A DNA stretch of 56,763 nt from Pseudomonas sp. dw_612 (GCF_018449725.1 NZ_JAAVVC010000030.1:1-56763), one strand, 5' to 3'; positions 8,802-17,813 are shown, numbered from the stretch's first letter. Translations and numbers: made by a program. The notes: a model not told the origin generated them from the letters alone.

Positions 8802-9162
8802 AAAACCACCTGACAAATTGTGAAAGCAGGCTCGCAGGCGCAGGGATAAAGGCTCGGCGAGACTGGTTGAGCGGCCTGGCCTGCGCCGCTACCTGGGTCA
8901 ACAGGCATCCCGTTGACCCGTGAAATCGAACAATTACTGCGCACGCCTTAAAAATAAAAAGCGGCCTACTACAGTAACGATCAGACGTTGCCTGACACAA
9001 AACGCCGCGCATTATAACCAGCGTTCTGTGATTCGGGGGCATTGCGCTCTGTAGGCAAAAAGGCCGGTTTTCTGGCGGTGAAGGAAAAATCTGCTAACAA
9101 TGCACACGGTGCGTATAACGGCAGCTACGCCATAATGCGCGCCGAGCTAAAAGGAGCATCTA
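8802..9162. promoter_or_regulatory. Divergent tex / ompR promoter region
   Basis: This is a 361-bp gap between divergent genes. For tex, ATTATA at 9011-9016 reads as TATAAT on the minus strand. For ompR, TATAAC at about 9114-9119 is a possible -10, and the strong Shine-Dalgarno AAAGGAG lies just before the ATG at 9163. No coding frame or clear repeat was seen in the rest. Confidence 0.4.
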
Positions 9163-9903
9163 ATGAGCAGCACTGCAAACAATGCTGAAGGCGAAAAAAT
9201 TCTTATTGTTGATGACGATCCAGGGCTGAGCAGCCTGCTGGAACGCTTTTTCGTCAGCAAGGGCTACCGTGCCCGCGCCGTACCGAACACCGAACAGATG
9301 GACCGCCTGCTGGCGCGTGAAGTGTTCAACCTGGTCGTCCTCGACCTGATGCTGCCCGGCGAAGACGGTTTGACCGCCTGCCGCCGTCTGCGCGGCGCGA
9401 ACAATCAGATTCCGATCATCATGCTCACCGCCAAGGGCGATGAGCTGAGCCGCATCAAGGGCCTGGAACTGGGCGCCGACGATTACCTGGCCAAACCGTT
9501 CAACCCGGACGAGCTGATGGCCCGGGTCAAAGCCGTTCTGCGTCGTCAGGCCGCGCCAGTGCCGGGCGCACCGGGCAGCGAAGACGAAAGCGTGACCTTC
9601 GGTGACTACGAACTGTCCCTGGCCACCCGCGAACTCAAGCGCGGCGATGAAGTGCACATGCTCACCACCGGTGAGTTTGCGGTGCTCAAGGCCCTGGTCA
9701 TGAACGCCCGTCAGCCGCTGACCCGCGACAAGCTGATGAACCTGGCCCGTGGCCGTGAGTGGGATGCCCTGGAGCGTTCCATTGACGTGCAGATCTCCCG
9801 CCTGCGTCGGATGATCGAACCCGATCCGTCCAAGCCACGCTACATCCAGACCGTTTGGGGTGTGGGTTACGTGTTCGTTCCGGACGGCGCCGCCACCAAG
9901 TGA
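9163..9903 (+). CDS. ompR: Osmolarity response regulator OmpR
   Basis: This 246-residue response regulator has an N-terminal receiver (acidic cluster DDD at 17-19, phospho-acceptor Asp61 in VVLDLMLPGEDG, Thr in MLTAK, Lys in LAKPF) and a C-terminal winged helix ending RSIDVQISRLRRMIEPDPSK and YIQTVWGVGYVF. This is the OmpR subfamily that partners EnvZ. It controls porins, envelope and osmotic responses. envZ follows after 102 bp, and a REP hairpin lies in the gap, which is unusual for a two-component pair and may set unequal expression. Confidence 0.93.
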   Translation: MSSTANNAEGEKILIVDDDPGLSSLLERFFVSKGYRARAVPNTEQMDRLLAREVFNLVVLDLMLPGEDGLTACRRLRGANNQIPIIMLTAKGDELSRIKGLELGADDYLAKPFNPDELMARVKAVLRRQAAPVPGAPGSEDESVTFGDYELSLATRELKRGDEVHMLTTGEFAVLKALVMNARQPLTRDKLMNLARGREWDALERSIDVQISRLRRMIEPDPSKPRYIQTVWGVGYVFVPDGAATK

Positions 9904-9913
9904 TCGGCGATTT

Positions 9914-9988
9914 GTAGGAGCGGGTTTGCGGACGAAGTTGTCCGCAGACTCGCGATCCGCAATATGCGAGCATCGCTCGCTCCTGCAA
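9914..9988. repeat. REP-like hairpin between ompR and envZ
   Basis: TGTAGGAGCGGGTTTGCGGA begins at 9914, and the degenerate inverse GCGAGCATCGCTCGCTCCTGCA ends near 9988. A second small palindrome (TTGCGGACgaagttGTCCGCA) lies inside. This is a divergent REP pair, possibly acting as a partial terminator or mRNA stabiliser inside the operon. Confidence 0.7.
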
Positions 9989-10005
9989 GTGTGTAGCGGT
10001 TATCC

Positions 10006-11319
10006 ATGAAAACCCCCGTTTGGTTCCCCCAGAGTTTTTTCTCCCGCACCCTGTGGCTGGTGCTGATCGTCGTCCTGTTCTCCAAGGCGCTGACCCTGGT
10101 TTATCTGTTGATGAACGAAGACGTGCTGGTGGACCGCCAATACAGCCACGGCGTCGCCCTGACGCTGCGGGCCTATTGGGCCGCCGATGAAGAAAACCGC
10201 ACGAAAATCGCCGACGCGGCGACCTTGATCCGGGTGGTCGGCGCCGGTGTGCCGGAAGGCGAACAACACTGGCCATACAGCGAGATCTACCAGCGGCAGA
10301 TGCAGGCGGAGCTGGGCGCCGACACTGAAGTTCGATTACGCATGCACTCGCCGCCGGCGCTGTGGGTCCGGGCGCCGAGCCTGGGCGATGGCTGGCTGAA
10401 AGTGCCGCTGTACCCGCATCCATTGCGTGGCCAGAAAATCTGGAACGTACTCGGCTGGTTCCTCGCCATCGGCTTGCTGTCCACTGCGTCGGCGTGGATC
10501 TTCGTCAGCCAGCTCAATCAACCTTTGAAGCGTTTGGTCTATGCCGCGCGGCAACTTGGCCAGGGCCGCAGCGTGCGCCTGCCGATCAGCGACACGCCGA
10601 GCGAAATGGCCGAGGTTTACCGAGCCTTCAACCAGATGGCCGAAGACGTCGAACAGGCCGGTCGCGAGCGTGAGTTGATGCTGGCCGGGGTGTCCCACGA
10701 TTTGCGCACGCCGTTGACCCGGTTGCGGCTGTCTCTGGAGTTGATGGGCGACCATAGCGACCTGTCGGACGACATGGTGCGCGACATCGAAGACATGGAC
10801 GCGATTCTCGACCAGTTCCTGGCGTTCATTCGCGACGGTCGCGACGAGTCGGTGGAAGAGGTGGACTTGAGCGACCTGGTGCGCGAAGTCGCCGCGCCGT
10901 ACAACCAGAACGAAGAAAAAGTGCGCTTGCGCCTGGAACCGATCCAGCCGTTCCCGTTGCGTCGGGTGTCGATGAAACGCTTGCTGAACAACTTGATCGG
11001 CAACGCTTTGCACCATGCGGGCAACGGGGTTGAGGTCGCGGCGTATGTGTCCGGCGATACCAGCGCGCCCTACGTGGTGCTGAGCGTCATGGACCGTGGG
11101 GCGGGGATTGATCCGTCGGAACTTGAAGCGATCTTCAACCCGTTTACCCGTGGCGATCGGGCGCGGGGCGGGAAGGGCACCGGGTTGGGGTTGGCGATCG
11201 TGAAGCGGATTGCTTCGATGCATGGCGGGAATGTTGAGTTGCGTAATCGGTCCGGCGGCGGGCTGGAGGCGCGGGTGCGGTTGCCGTTGGGGTTGATGTT
11301 GCCGCGGGATGCGGTCTGA
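10006..11319 (+). CDS. envZ: Osmosensor histidine kinase EnvZ
   Basis: This 437-residue inner-membrane histidine kinase and phosphatase acts on OmpR. TM1 spans about 15-36 and TM2 about 146-168, enclosing a periplasmic loop of about 110 residues. A HAMP region follows (NQPLKRLVYAARQLGQGRSV). The H-box is AGVSHDLRTPLTRLRLSLEL with His231, the N-box is LLNNLIGNALHHAG, the G1 box is DRGAGID and the G2 box is GKGTGLGLAIVKRI. Its place behind ompR supports the assignment. Confidence 0.93.
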   Translation: MKTPVWFPQSFFSRTLWLVLIVVLFSKALTLVYLLMNEDVLVDRQYSHGVALTLRAYWAADEENRTKIADAATLIRVVGAGVPEGEQHWPYSEIYQRQMQAELGADTEVRLRMHSPPALWVRAPSLGDGWLKVPLYPHPLRGQKIWNVLGWFLAIGLLSTASAWIFVSQLNQPLKRLVYAARQLGQGRSVRLPISDTPSEMAEVYRAFNQMAEDVEQAGRERELMLAGVSHDLRTPLTRLRLSLELMGDHSDLSDDMVRDIEDMDAILDQFLAFIRDGRDESVEEVDLSDLVREVAAPYNQNEEKVRLRLEPIQPFPLRRVSMKRLLNNLIGNALHHAGNGVEVAAYVSGDTSAPYVVLSVMDRGAGIDPSELEAIFNPFTRGDRARGGKGTGLGLAIVKRIASMHGGNVELRNRSGGGLEARVRLPLGLMLPRDAV

Positions 11320-11322
11320 CGA

Positions 11323-11424
11323 CAGCTGCGAGTGGCAAGCTGCAAGCCCCAAGTGAAAAGCAAGTCCAGCGTTAAGCTGCCGTCGCTTTTCCCTTGCAGC
11401 TTAAAGCTTGCCGCTTAAAGCTGC
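11323..11424. repeat. Imperfect long hairpin between envZ and rimK
   Basis: GGCAAGCTGCAAG near 11334 is complementary to CTTGCAGCTTaaagCTTGCC near 11394, with GCTGC/GCAGC outer extensions. It fills the 107-bp space between two convergent genes (envZ + and rimK -) and is a third hairpin family distinct from the REPs. It may serve as a transcription barrier. Confidence 0.6.
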
Positions 11425-11426
11425 TT

Positions 11427-12332
11427 CTATCCCTTACCTTTGGTCCGCGTCATGTTCGGCCCACCATTTTTCTCAAGATGCTCAATGATGATCCCCGCCA
11501 CGTTCTTCCCGGTGGTGGTCTCAATCCCTTCCAGCCCCGGCGACGAATTCACTTCCATCACCAGCGGCCCGTGATTGGAGCGCAGGATATCCACACCCGC
11601 TACCGCCAAACCCATCACCTTCGCCGCACGCAACGCGGTCATGCGTTCTTCCGGCGTAATCTTGATCAGGCTTGCGCTGCCGCCGCGATGCAGGTTGGAG
11701 CGGAACTCCCCAGGCTTGGCCTGGCGTTTCATTGCCGCGATCACCTTGTCGCCGACCACGAAGCAGCGAATGTCCGCACCGCCGGCTTCCTTGATGTATT
11801 CCTGGACCATGATGTTCTGCTTCAGGCCCATGAACGCTTCGATCACCGACTCCGCCGCCGTCGCGGTTTCACACAGCACCACGCCGATGCCCTGGGTGCC
11901 TTCCAGCACCTTGATCACCAGCGGTGCGCCGTTGACCATGTCGATCAGGTCGGGAATGTCGTCCGGCGAGTGGGCAAACCCGGTGACCGGCAAACCGATT
12001 CCCCGGCGCGACAGCAATTGCAATGAGCGCAATTTGTCCCGCGAACGGGCGATGGCCACCGACTCGTTCAGCGGGAACACCCCCATCATTTCAAACTGGC
12101 GCAACACCGCGCAGCCGTAAAACGTTACCGAGGCACCGATCCGCGGGATCACCGCGTCGAAACCTTCCAGCGGTTTGCCGCGGTAGTGGATCTGCGGCTT
12201 GTGGCTGGCAATGTTCATGTAGGCGCGCAAGGTGTCGATCACCACCATTTCATGGCCACGCTCGATACCGGCTTCGACCAGACGACGGGTGGAATACAGA
12301 CGCGGGTTCCGCGACAGCACAGCGATCTTCAT
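11427..12332 (-). CDS. rimK: Ribosomal protein S6 glutamate ligase RimK
   Basis: This 301-residue ATP-grasp ligase adds glutamate residues to the C-terminus of ribosomal protein S6. RimK blocks include the N-terminus MKIAVLSRNPRLYSTRRLVE, the ATP-grasp segment PLVIKVLEGTQGIGVVLCET, the RCFVVGDKVIAAMKRQAKPG strand and the metal-binding end MEVNSSPGLEGIE. It is the last gene of rimA-rimB-rimK and overlaps rimB by four bases. In P. fluorescens this pathway is known to remodel the translatome and affect motility and plant colonisation. Confidence 0.95.
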   Translation of the reverse strand: MKIAVLSRNPRLYSTRRLVEAGIERGHEMVVIDTLRAYMNIASHKPQIHYRGKPLEGFDAVIPRIGASVTFYGCAVLRQFEMMGVFPLNESVAIARSRDKLRSLQLLSRRGIGLPVTGFAHSPDDIPDLIDMVNGAPLVIKVLEGTQGIGVVLCETATAAESVIEAFMGLKQNIMVQEYIKEAGGADIRCFVVGDKVIAAMKRQAKPGEFRSNLHRGGSASLIKITPEERMTALRAAKVMGLAVAGVDILRSNHGPLVMEVNSSPGLEGIETTTGKNVAGIIIEHLEKNGGPNMTRTKGKG

Positions 12333-12808
12333 GCAACACCTGTGGAGGAGGTAGATACCGGGAACACCGGCTTGTCTTGTACATATTTGATTCCCGGATT
12401 GACCACCAACTGGCCGTCGATCAGGGCTTTGGAACCGAGTAACAGGCGATAACGCATGGACTTGCGGCAGGCGAGGGTGAATTCGACCCGCCAGACCCGA
12501 TCACCAAGGGCCAAGGTAGTGCTGACCACATAGCGCATCTGCGCGTGGCCGTTGGAGCTTTTGATGGTTTTCATCGTCACCAGCGGCGCCTCGCAGCGCC
12601 GATGGCGCAACTGCACCACCGTGCCCAGGTGCGCGGTGAAGCGTACCCATTCCTGCCCGTCGCGCTCGAAGGTTTCGATGTCGGTAGCGTGCAGGCTGGA
12701 GGTGCTGGCGCCGGTGTCGATTTTTGCCCGAAGGCCAGCGACTCCCAAATCCGGGAGCGCCACCCACTCGAGCAGACCGACAACGGTCAAATGGTCAAAT
12801 GTCTTCAA
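12329..12808 (-). CDS. rimB: RimB, retropepsin-like S6-modification protease
   Basis: This 159-residue member of the ATP-dependent zinc protease / retropepsin-like family has the catalytic aspartate block AKIDTGASTSSLHA (about 28-41) and the paired strand LLGSKALIDGQLVVNPG. In Pseudomonas RimB opposes RimK by removing added glutamates from S6. It lies 16 bp downstream of rimA and overlaps rimK by 4 bp, so the three proteins are made together. Confidence 0.9.
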   Translation of the reverse strand: MKTFDHLTVVGLLEWVALPDLGVAGLRAKIDTGASTSSLHATDIETFERDGQEWVRFTAHLGTVVQLRHRRCEAPLVTMKTIKSSNGHAQMRYVVSTTLALGDRVWRVEFTLACRKSMRYRLLLGSKALIDGQLVVNPGIKYVQDKPVFPVSTSSTGVA

Positions 12809-12824
12809 TAGGAAAAACCGGCGA

Positions 12825-13604
12825 TTAACGTGTCCAGGCCTCAGGTGATACCGGAGGCAACGCTTTGAATGCAGGTTTGGCGAACCAGTAACCCTGCATC
12901 AGAAAAATTCCACAGTCCGCCAGGAAGTCCCGTTCACCGGCGCTCTCAATGCCTTCGGCAATGACTGTAACGTTCAACTCCGCACACATTGTGACAACCC
13001 CCCGAACGATAGCCTGACGAACACGGTCGCGATCGATATCGCGGATCAGCGCCATGTCGAGTTTGATCAGGTCCGGTTGGAAATCAGCCAGCAGATTGAG
13101 CCCCGAATAACCGGCACCGAAATCGTCGATGGCGGTCTTGAAGCCGAATTCGCGGTATTCACGCAGAATATTGGTCAAATGGCGATAGTTATCTACGTGC
13201 TCGCTTTCCAGGGTTTCGAAAATTAGCCGGTCGATCGGGAAATTATGTTTTTTTGCAGCCTCCAGGGTGCTGCGAATGCACAGCTCTGGACGATAGACGG
13301 CGTTGGGCATGAAGTTGATCGACAAGTGTGTCTGCATATTAAGATTCGCCGCACCTTCGATGGCGCGGGTCCGGCAGAGCTGGTCGAAGCGGTAACGGTT
13401 CTCTTCTGTAACCTGATCTAACACGGACAGCGCACCTTCACCGGCCGCCCCGCGCACCAACGCTTCGTGGGCAAAAGTCGATTGGTCGCGCAGGTCGACG
13501 ATCGGTTGGTAGGCAAAAGAAAAATCGAAGCCCAGCGGCTCGCTTTGTTGGCAGCCCTGGCAACCGACTTTGGGCGAGGTCAATGAAGAGGAAAATATAG
13601 TCAC
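12825..13604 (-). CDS. rimA: RimA, EAL-domain cyclic-di-GMP phosphodiesterase
   Basis: This stand-alone 259-residue EAL domain has the metal and substrate motifs EAL (47-49), NFMP, ETLES, DDFGAGYS, KLD, EGIES and QGYWFAKP. It has no sensory domain or transmembrane segment. RimA links c-di-GMP to S6 glutamylation by RimB and RimK. The start is GTG at 13604, with GGAG seven bases upstream; an ATG-less extension to 13640 is in frame but lacks an SD. A CxxC pair (C15, C18) just before the EAL domain is unusual and might bind metal. Confidence 0.9.
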   Translation of the reverse strand: MTIFSSSLTSPKVGCQGCQQSEPLGFDFSFAYQPIVDLRDQSTFAHEALVRGAAGEGALSVLDQVTEENRYRFDQLCRTRAIEGAANLNMQTHLSINFMPNAVYRPELCIRSTLEAAKKHNFPIDRLIFETLESEHVDNYRHLTNILREYREFGFKTAIDDFGAGYSGLNLLADFQPDLIKLDMALIRDIDRDRVRQAIVRGVVTMCAELNVTVIAEGIESAGERDFLADCGIFLMQGYWFAKPAFKALPPVSPEAWTR

Positions 13605-13719
13605 TCGATCACTCCATGCCGGTGAACCGGCCACGATCACAGTCTATCTGCAGGGCCGAGTTCTTGCGCCCGACAGAAACGGTAGTACAGTTCGACTACT
13701 GGCTGAACGAGGAATTCAT

Positions 13720-14127
13720 ATGGCACAAAAACAGGAAGAGGACGACAAGGTCCGTCTCGATAAATGGTTGTGGGCCGCGCGTTTTTATAAAACACGTGCC
13801 CTGGCCAAATCGGCGATCGAGAGTGGCAAGGTGCACTGTCGGGGCGAGCGTTGTAAACCGGGCAAGGAACCGCGCATCGGCGACGAGTTTCAGATCCGCG
13901 TAGGGTTCGAGGAAAAGACCATCGTGGTCCAGGCGCTGTCGATCGTGCGCCGTGGCGCGCCAGAGGCTCAGGCGTTGTATGCCGAGACCGAAGCAAGCGT
14001 CGCCAAGCGCGAAGCGGCCGCGGCGATGCGCAAGGCCGGGTCGCTGGGCGTGAGCACCGATGGCAAGCCGAGCAAGAAACAGCGGCGGGATTTGTTTAAG
14101 TTTCGCGGAAGCAGTAACGACGAGTGA
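13720..14127 (+). CDS. hslR: Heat-shock protein Hsp15 (S4 RNA-binding)
   Basis: This 135-residue S4-domain protein rescues stalled 50S subunits with attached peptidyl-tRNA. The S4 motif is RLDKWLWAARFYKTRALAKS (about 11-30), followed by a lysine/arginine-rich tail (KKQRRDLFKF). The ATG at 13720 has GAGGAA upstream, and the protein then starts MAQKQEEDD as in relatives. It is divergent from rimA, with 115 bp between the two starts. hslO (Hsp33) lies 1 kb on, as in many gammaproteobacteria where hslR and hslO are neighbours. Confidence 0.92.
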   Translation: MAQKQEEDDKVRLDKWLWAARFYKTRALAKSAIESGKVHCRGERCKPGKEPRIGDEFQIRVGFEEKTIVVQALSIVRRGAPEAQALYAETEASVAKREAAAAMRKAGSLGVSTDGKPSKKQRRDLFKFRGSSNDE

Positions 14128-14160
14128 GTCAGTTGCTCATGTATTGTCTGAACTGACGCC

Positions 14161-14225
14161 TTCGCGAGCAAGCCCGCTCCCACAGGGGACACGCATTCCA
14201 ATGTGGGAGCGGGCTTGCTCGCGAA
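14161..14225. repeat. REP pair
   Basis: TTCGCGAGCAAGCCCGCTCC (14161) and its exact inverse ending at 14225 are separated by about 17 bases. It is located between the convergent hslR and PAP2 genes. Confidence 0.9.
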
Positions 14226-14260
14226 CGAGTGCGTAGCACTCGGCCATACGCCACGGTGTA

Positions 14261-15061
14261 TCAGGCGCTACGCACCACACTCAGCCGCGAAACCACCGGC
14301 AATTTCCCCAACAACCCAAACACCGGCGCCGTCACTTTCAGGAAAAATTCCGAAACGTGATACGCAAACGGCGTGTAATACCCCCAGCCCAACGCCCACA
14401 CCGCCAGCAGCACACCGCCGATGTAATCGTCCTGGCCCCAATGCGCGCCTGCTACCAGTCGCGGCATCATGAACAGCAGCGCCAGGCCCCAGATCGTCAG
14501 CGTCTGCCCGGTGCCGCGACTGAACACCGTCATGAACATCGCCCAGATCAGCAACACCGACGCATGGTCACCGGGGAAGCTTTGGGTCGAGCGGTCCTTC
14601 AATTCCCACGTTTGCTCAAGCCCGGGGAAGTAGTCGCTCATGCGGACTGCGTTCTTGATCATCATCGACGGACTGCTGTGCTGCCAGTCCATGTGATCGG
14701 CGAGTTTCGAGAACAGCATACGGATAAACAGCAGCAACAGCAGGATCGCCAGGAAGCCGAAAAACGCCCGGCGCACAGCGATGGCCTCAAACACCCAGTC
14801 GCCCTTGATCAGCAGTGTCAGCAGAATCACCCCGACCACCGCATCAAATGGACGCAGACTTGCAATTGCCCAGATGTGGAGCCATATCGGGTTGCTGGCC
14901 AATGGAGCATTGAGCAGGTGAAACAGCCACTCGTCGAAAATCACGCATAACATCTGACCCGTAGGCCATAACCAGAATGCCAACAGCGCCAAAGGCACAA
15001 AATTGCACAAAACCAGCCGGCGCAGGTTCCACCTTGCTTGGAACAAACCCGGATTGTTCAT
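14261..15061 (-). CDS. PAP2-superfamily membrane phosphatase
   Basis: This 266-residue integral membrane protein has about six hydrophobic segments (for example 17-35, 85-105, 160-180, 215-235). Two of the three acid-phosphatase motifs are clear: SFPGDHASV (motif 2, catalytic His) and RLVAGAHWGQDD (motif 3). The preceding KDRSTQ block fits motif 1 loosely. Members dephosphorylate lipids such as undecaprenyl pyrophosphate or PgpB-type substrates, or transfer phosphate to lipid A (LpxT-like). The sequence alone does not decide between these. Confidence 0.8.
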   Translation of the reverse strand: MNNPGLFQARWNLRRLVLCNFVPLALLAFWLWPTGQMLCVIFDEWLFHLLNAPLASNPIWLHIWAIASLRPFDAVVGVILLTLLIKGDWVFEAIAVRRAFFGFLAILLLLLFIRMLFSKLADHMDWQHSSPSMMIKNAVRMSDYFPGLEQTWELKDRSTQSFPGDHASVLLIWAMFMTVFSRGTGQTLTIWGLALLFMMPRLVAGAHWGQDDYIGGVLLAVWALGWGYYTPFAYHVSEFFLKVTAPVFGLLGKLPVVSRLSVVRSA

Positions 15062-15164
15062 AAAATGCCTCCAATGGCTGAACAGCGCGCACCAAAGCGG
15101 TGCTGCAAAGGCGTAATTGTCACAACTTGTAACTAAATTGTCATCACTTCAGATACCCAGACCT

Positions 15165-16067
15165 ATGACCGATCTACCGGATTCCGACTTCACCCAACGC
15201 TTCATCTTCGATGACAGCGACACCCGCGGCGAGCTGGTGGCGTTGGAACGTAGCTATGCCGAAGTGCTGGCCAAACACCCCTACCCAGAGCCGGTCGCGC
15301 AACTGCTGGGCGAACTGATGGCGGCGGCCTCGCTGCTGGTGGGTACCCTTAAATTCGATGGACTGCTGATCCTGCAAGCGCGGTCCGATGGACCGATCCC
15401 GCTGCTGATGATCGAGTGCTCCAGCGAGCGCGAAATCCGTGGCCTGGCCCGTTATGAAGCCGACCGGATCGCTCCCGACGCGACCCTCGCCGACCTCATG
15501 CCCAACGGCGTGCTGGCGCTGACTGTCGACCCGACCCATGGCCAGCGTTATCAAGGCATCGTCGACCTCGACGGCGAAACCTTGTCCGAGTGCTTCACCA
15601 ACTATTTCGTCATGTCCCAGCAGGTCGGCACCCGTTTCTGGCTGTACGCCGATGGCCGTCGTGCCCGTGGCCTGTTGCTGCAACAATTGCCGGCGGACCG
15701 TTTGAAAGACGAAGAAGAACGCGCCGCCAGCTGGCAGCACATCACCGCGCTGGGCAGCACCCTGACCGCAGATGAATTACTGAGCCTGGATAACGAAACC
15801 GTGCTGCATCGCCTCTACCACGAAGAGCAGGTTCGGCTGTTCGATGTGCAGAAACTGCGTTTCCGTTGCAGTTGCTCACGCGAACGTTCTGCCAATGCGC
15901 TGGTCAGCTTGGGTCTGGAAGATGCCCAGTCGCTGGTGATCGAACATGGTGGAAATATCGAGATCGACTGCCAGTTCTGCAACCAGCGCTACCTGTTTGA
16001 TGCTGCGGATATCACTCAATTGTTCGCTGGCGCGGGTGTCGATACCCCGTCAGATACCCGGCACTAA
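15165..16067 (+). CDS. hslO: Redox-regulated chaperone Hsp33
   Basis: This 300-residue cytoplasmic holdase is switched on by oxidation. The C-terminal zinc switch is intact: CSC in RFRCSCSRERS and CQFC in IEIDCQFCNQRY, giving the CxC...CxxC pattern. The N-terminal domain has the Hsp33 blocks VAQLLGELMAAASLLVGTLK and GLARYEADRI. I chose the ATG at 15165 (MTDLPDSD). Only a weak SD precedes it, and a TTG at 15117 is in frame. pckA follows in the same direction after 182 bp. Confidence 0.93.
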   Translation: MTDLPDSDFTQRFIFDDSDTRGELVALERSYAEVLAKHPYPEPVAQLLGELMAAASLLVGTLKFDGLLILQARSDGPIPLLMIECSSEREIRGLARYEADRIAPDATLADLMPNGVLALTVDPTHGQRYQGIVDLDGETLSECFTNYFVMSQQVGTRFWLYADGRRARGLLLQQLPADRLKDEEERAASWQHITALGSTLTADELLSLDNETVLHRLYHEEQVRLFDVQKLRFRCSCSRERSANALVSLGLEDAQSLVIEHGGNIEIDCQFCNQRYLFDAADITQLFAGAGVDTPSDTRH

Positions 16068-16180
16068 AACGGTTCAGCGCAGGTAAATTCACTGGTTAGC
16101 GCCGGAATAACGCCGTTACGACGGGAGGGCCCTACTATTTTTGGGCGTTTCTGGCATAATCCGGCCCACTTTTTGTCGCG

Positions 16181-16205
16181 GTAGTAGTGCACGACTTTCT
16201 ACTAC
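16181..16205 (+). promoter_or_regulatory. Hairpin/inverted repeat in the pckA leader
   Basis: GTAGTAG (16181-16187) and CTACTAC (16199-16205) form a perfect 7-bp inverted repeat with an 11-base centre, 45 bases before the pckA ATG. The spacing suits either a dimeric operator or an mRNA stem. No known regulator motif was recognised. Confidence 0.4.
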
Positions 16206-16249
16206 AAAACGTTTGGAGCACACTCGGCCACTGGCCGACGGGGAATCTC

Positions 16250-17791
16250 ATGACGCAAGCCAATAACGCCGTGTACACCGATCTGAGTGTTGATGATCTG
16301 GTAAAAGAAGCCTTGAATCGCGGTGAAGGCGAGCTTGCCGATACCGGCGCGCTGGTGGTTCGCACCGGTCACCGCACCGGCCGCTCGCCAGTTGATCGTT
16401 TCATCGTTGACGAGCCATCCACTTCGGCTTCCATCGCCTGGGGCCCGATCAACCGCAAGTTCCCGGCCGACAAGTTCGATGCCCTGTGGGCTCGCGTTGA
16501 AGCGTTCAACAACGCGCAAGAGCATTTCGTTTCCCACGTGCATGTAGGTGCTGCTGAAGATCACTACCTGGCCGTGAAGATGACCACCCAGACTGCCTGG
16601 CAGAACCTGTTCGGTCGTTGCCTGTTCATCAACCCGGCGCAGTACAACCCGGCCGGTCGTGACGAGTGGCAAGTGCTCAACGTAGCCAACTTCGAATGCG
16701 TGCCTGAGCGTGACGGCACCAACTCCGACGGTTGCGTGATCCTCAACTTCGCACAGAAGAAAGTGCTGATCGCCGGCATGCGTTACGCCGGTGAAATGAA
16801 AAAAGCCATGTTCTCCGTGCAAAACTTCCTGCTGCCGGCCTCCGACGTGCTGCCAATGCACTGCGCCGCCAACATCGGCGAAGCAGGCGACGTGACCCTG
16901 TTCTTCGGTCTGTCCGGCACCGGTAAAACCACCCTGTCCGCCGACGAAAGCCGTTACCTGATCGGCGACGACGAACACGGTTGGGGCGAAGGCGTTGTCT
17001 TCAATATCGAAGGCGGCTGCTACGCCAAGTGCATCGACCTGTCCGAGAAGAACGAGCCGGTCATCTGGAAAGCCATCAAGCACGGCGCCGTACTGGAAAA
17101 CGTCGTCATCGACGACGCCAAGCACGCCGACTACGCCGATGTCAGCCTGACCCAGAACAGCCGCGCCGCCTACCCGCTGGAACACGTTGCCAAGCGCTCC
17201 GAGAAGAACCTCGGTGGTGAGCCAAACGCCGTGATCTTCCTGACCTGTGACCTGACCGGCGTCCTGCCGCCAGTGTCCATCCTCAGCGAAGAACAAGCGG
17301 CCTACCACTTCCTGTCCGGCTACACCGCACTGGTGGGCTCGACCGAAATGGGTTCCGGCAGCGGCATCAAATCCACCTTCTCCACCTGCTTCGGCGCACC
17401 GTTCTTCCCGCGTCCGGCTGGCGAATACGCAGAACTGCTGATCAAACGCATCCGCGGCTTCGGCTCTAAGGTCTACCTGGTTAACACCGGTTGGACCGGC
17501 GGCGGCTACGGCGTCGGCAAACGCTTCAACATCCCGACCACCCGTGGCGTGATTGCAGCGATCCAGAGCGGTGCGTTGATTGGGGCTGAAACTGAGCACC
17601 TGGACACCATCAACCTGGACGTGCCGTTGGCTGTGCCGGGTGTTGAGACTGGTTTGTTGAACCCGCGTAATACTTGGGCTGACAAGGCTGCCTACGACGA
17701 GGCTGCTAAAGCGTTGGCTGGGTTGTTTGTTGAGAACTTCAAGAAGTTTGAAGTGAGTGATGCGATTAAGGCTGCTGGGCCTAAGCTGTAA
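16250..17791 (+). CDS. pckA: Phosphoenolpyruvate carboxykinase (ATP)
   Basis: This 513-residue enzyme converts oxaloacetate and ATP to PEP and CO2, the gateway to gluconeogenesis from organic acids. The kinase P-loop GLSGTGKTTLS is at about 220-230. The PEPCK metal/substrate blocks GDDEHGW and RAAYPLEH follow, and NTGWTGGGYG is near 405. The ATG at 16250 (MTQANNAVYTDL) gives the length usual for Pseudomonas; the in-frame extension to 16187 has no homology features. A strong terminator follows. Confidence 0.95.
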   Translation: MTQANNAVYTDLSVDDLVKEALNRGEGELADTGALVVRTGHRTGRSPVDRFIVDEPSTSASIAWGPINRKFPADKFDALWARVEAFNNAQEHFVSHVHVGAAEDHYLAVKMTTQTAWQNLFGRCLFINPAQYNPAGRDEWQVLNVANFECVPERDGTNSDGCVILNFAQKKVLIAGMRYAGEMKKAMFSVQNFLLPASDVLPMHCAANIGEAGDVTLFFGLSGTGKTTLSADESRYLIGDDEHGWGEGVVFNIEGGCYAKCIDLSEKNEPVIWKAIKHGAVLENVVIDDAKHADYADVSLTQNSRAAYPLEHVAKRSEKNLGGEPNAVIFLTCDLTGVLPPVSILSEEQAAYHFLSGYTALVGSTEMGSGSGIKSTFSTCFGAPFFPRPAGEYAELLIKRIRGFGSKVYLVNTGWTGGGYGVGKRFNIPTTRGVIAAIQSGALIGAETEHLDTINLDVPLAVPGVETGLLNPRNTWADKAAYDEAAKALAGLFVENFKKFEVSDAIKAAGPKL

Positions 17792-17813
17792 GGGCTTTGG
17801 TTTAGCAGTAATG

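Noticed and set aside
16141..16160. Sigma-70 promoter for pckA (TTGGGC with CATAAT)
   Set aside because: The two hexamers are only 8 bp apart; spacing is wrong for a promoter.
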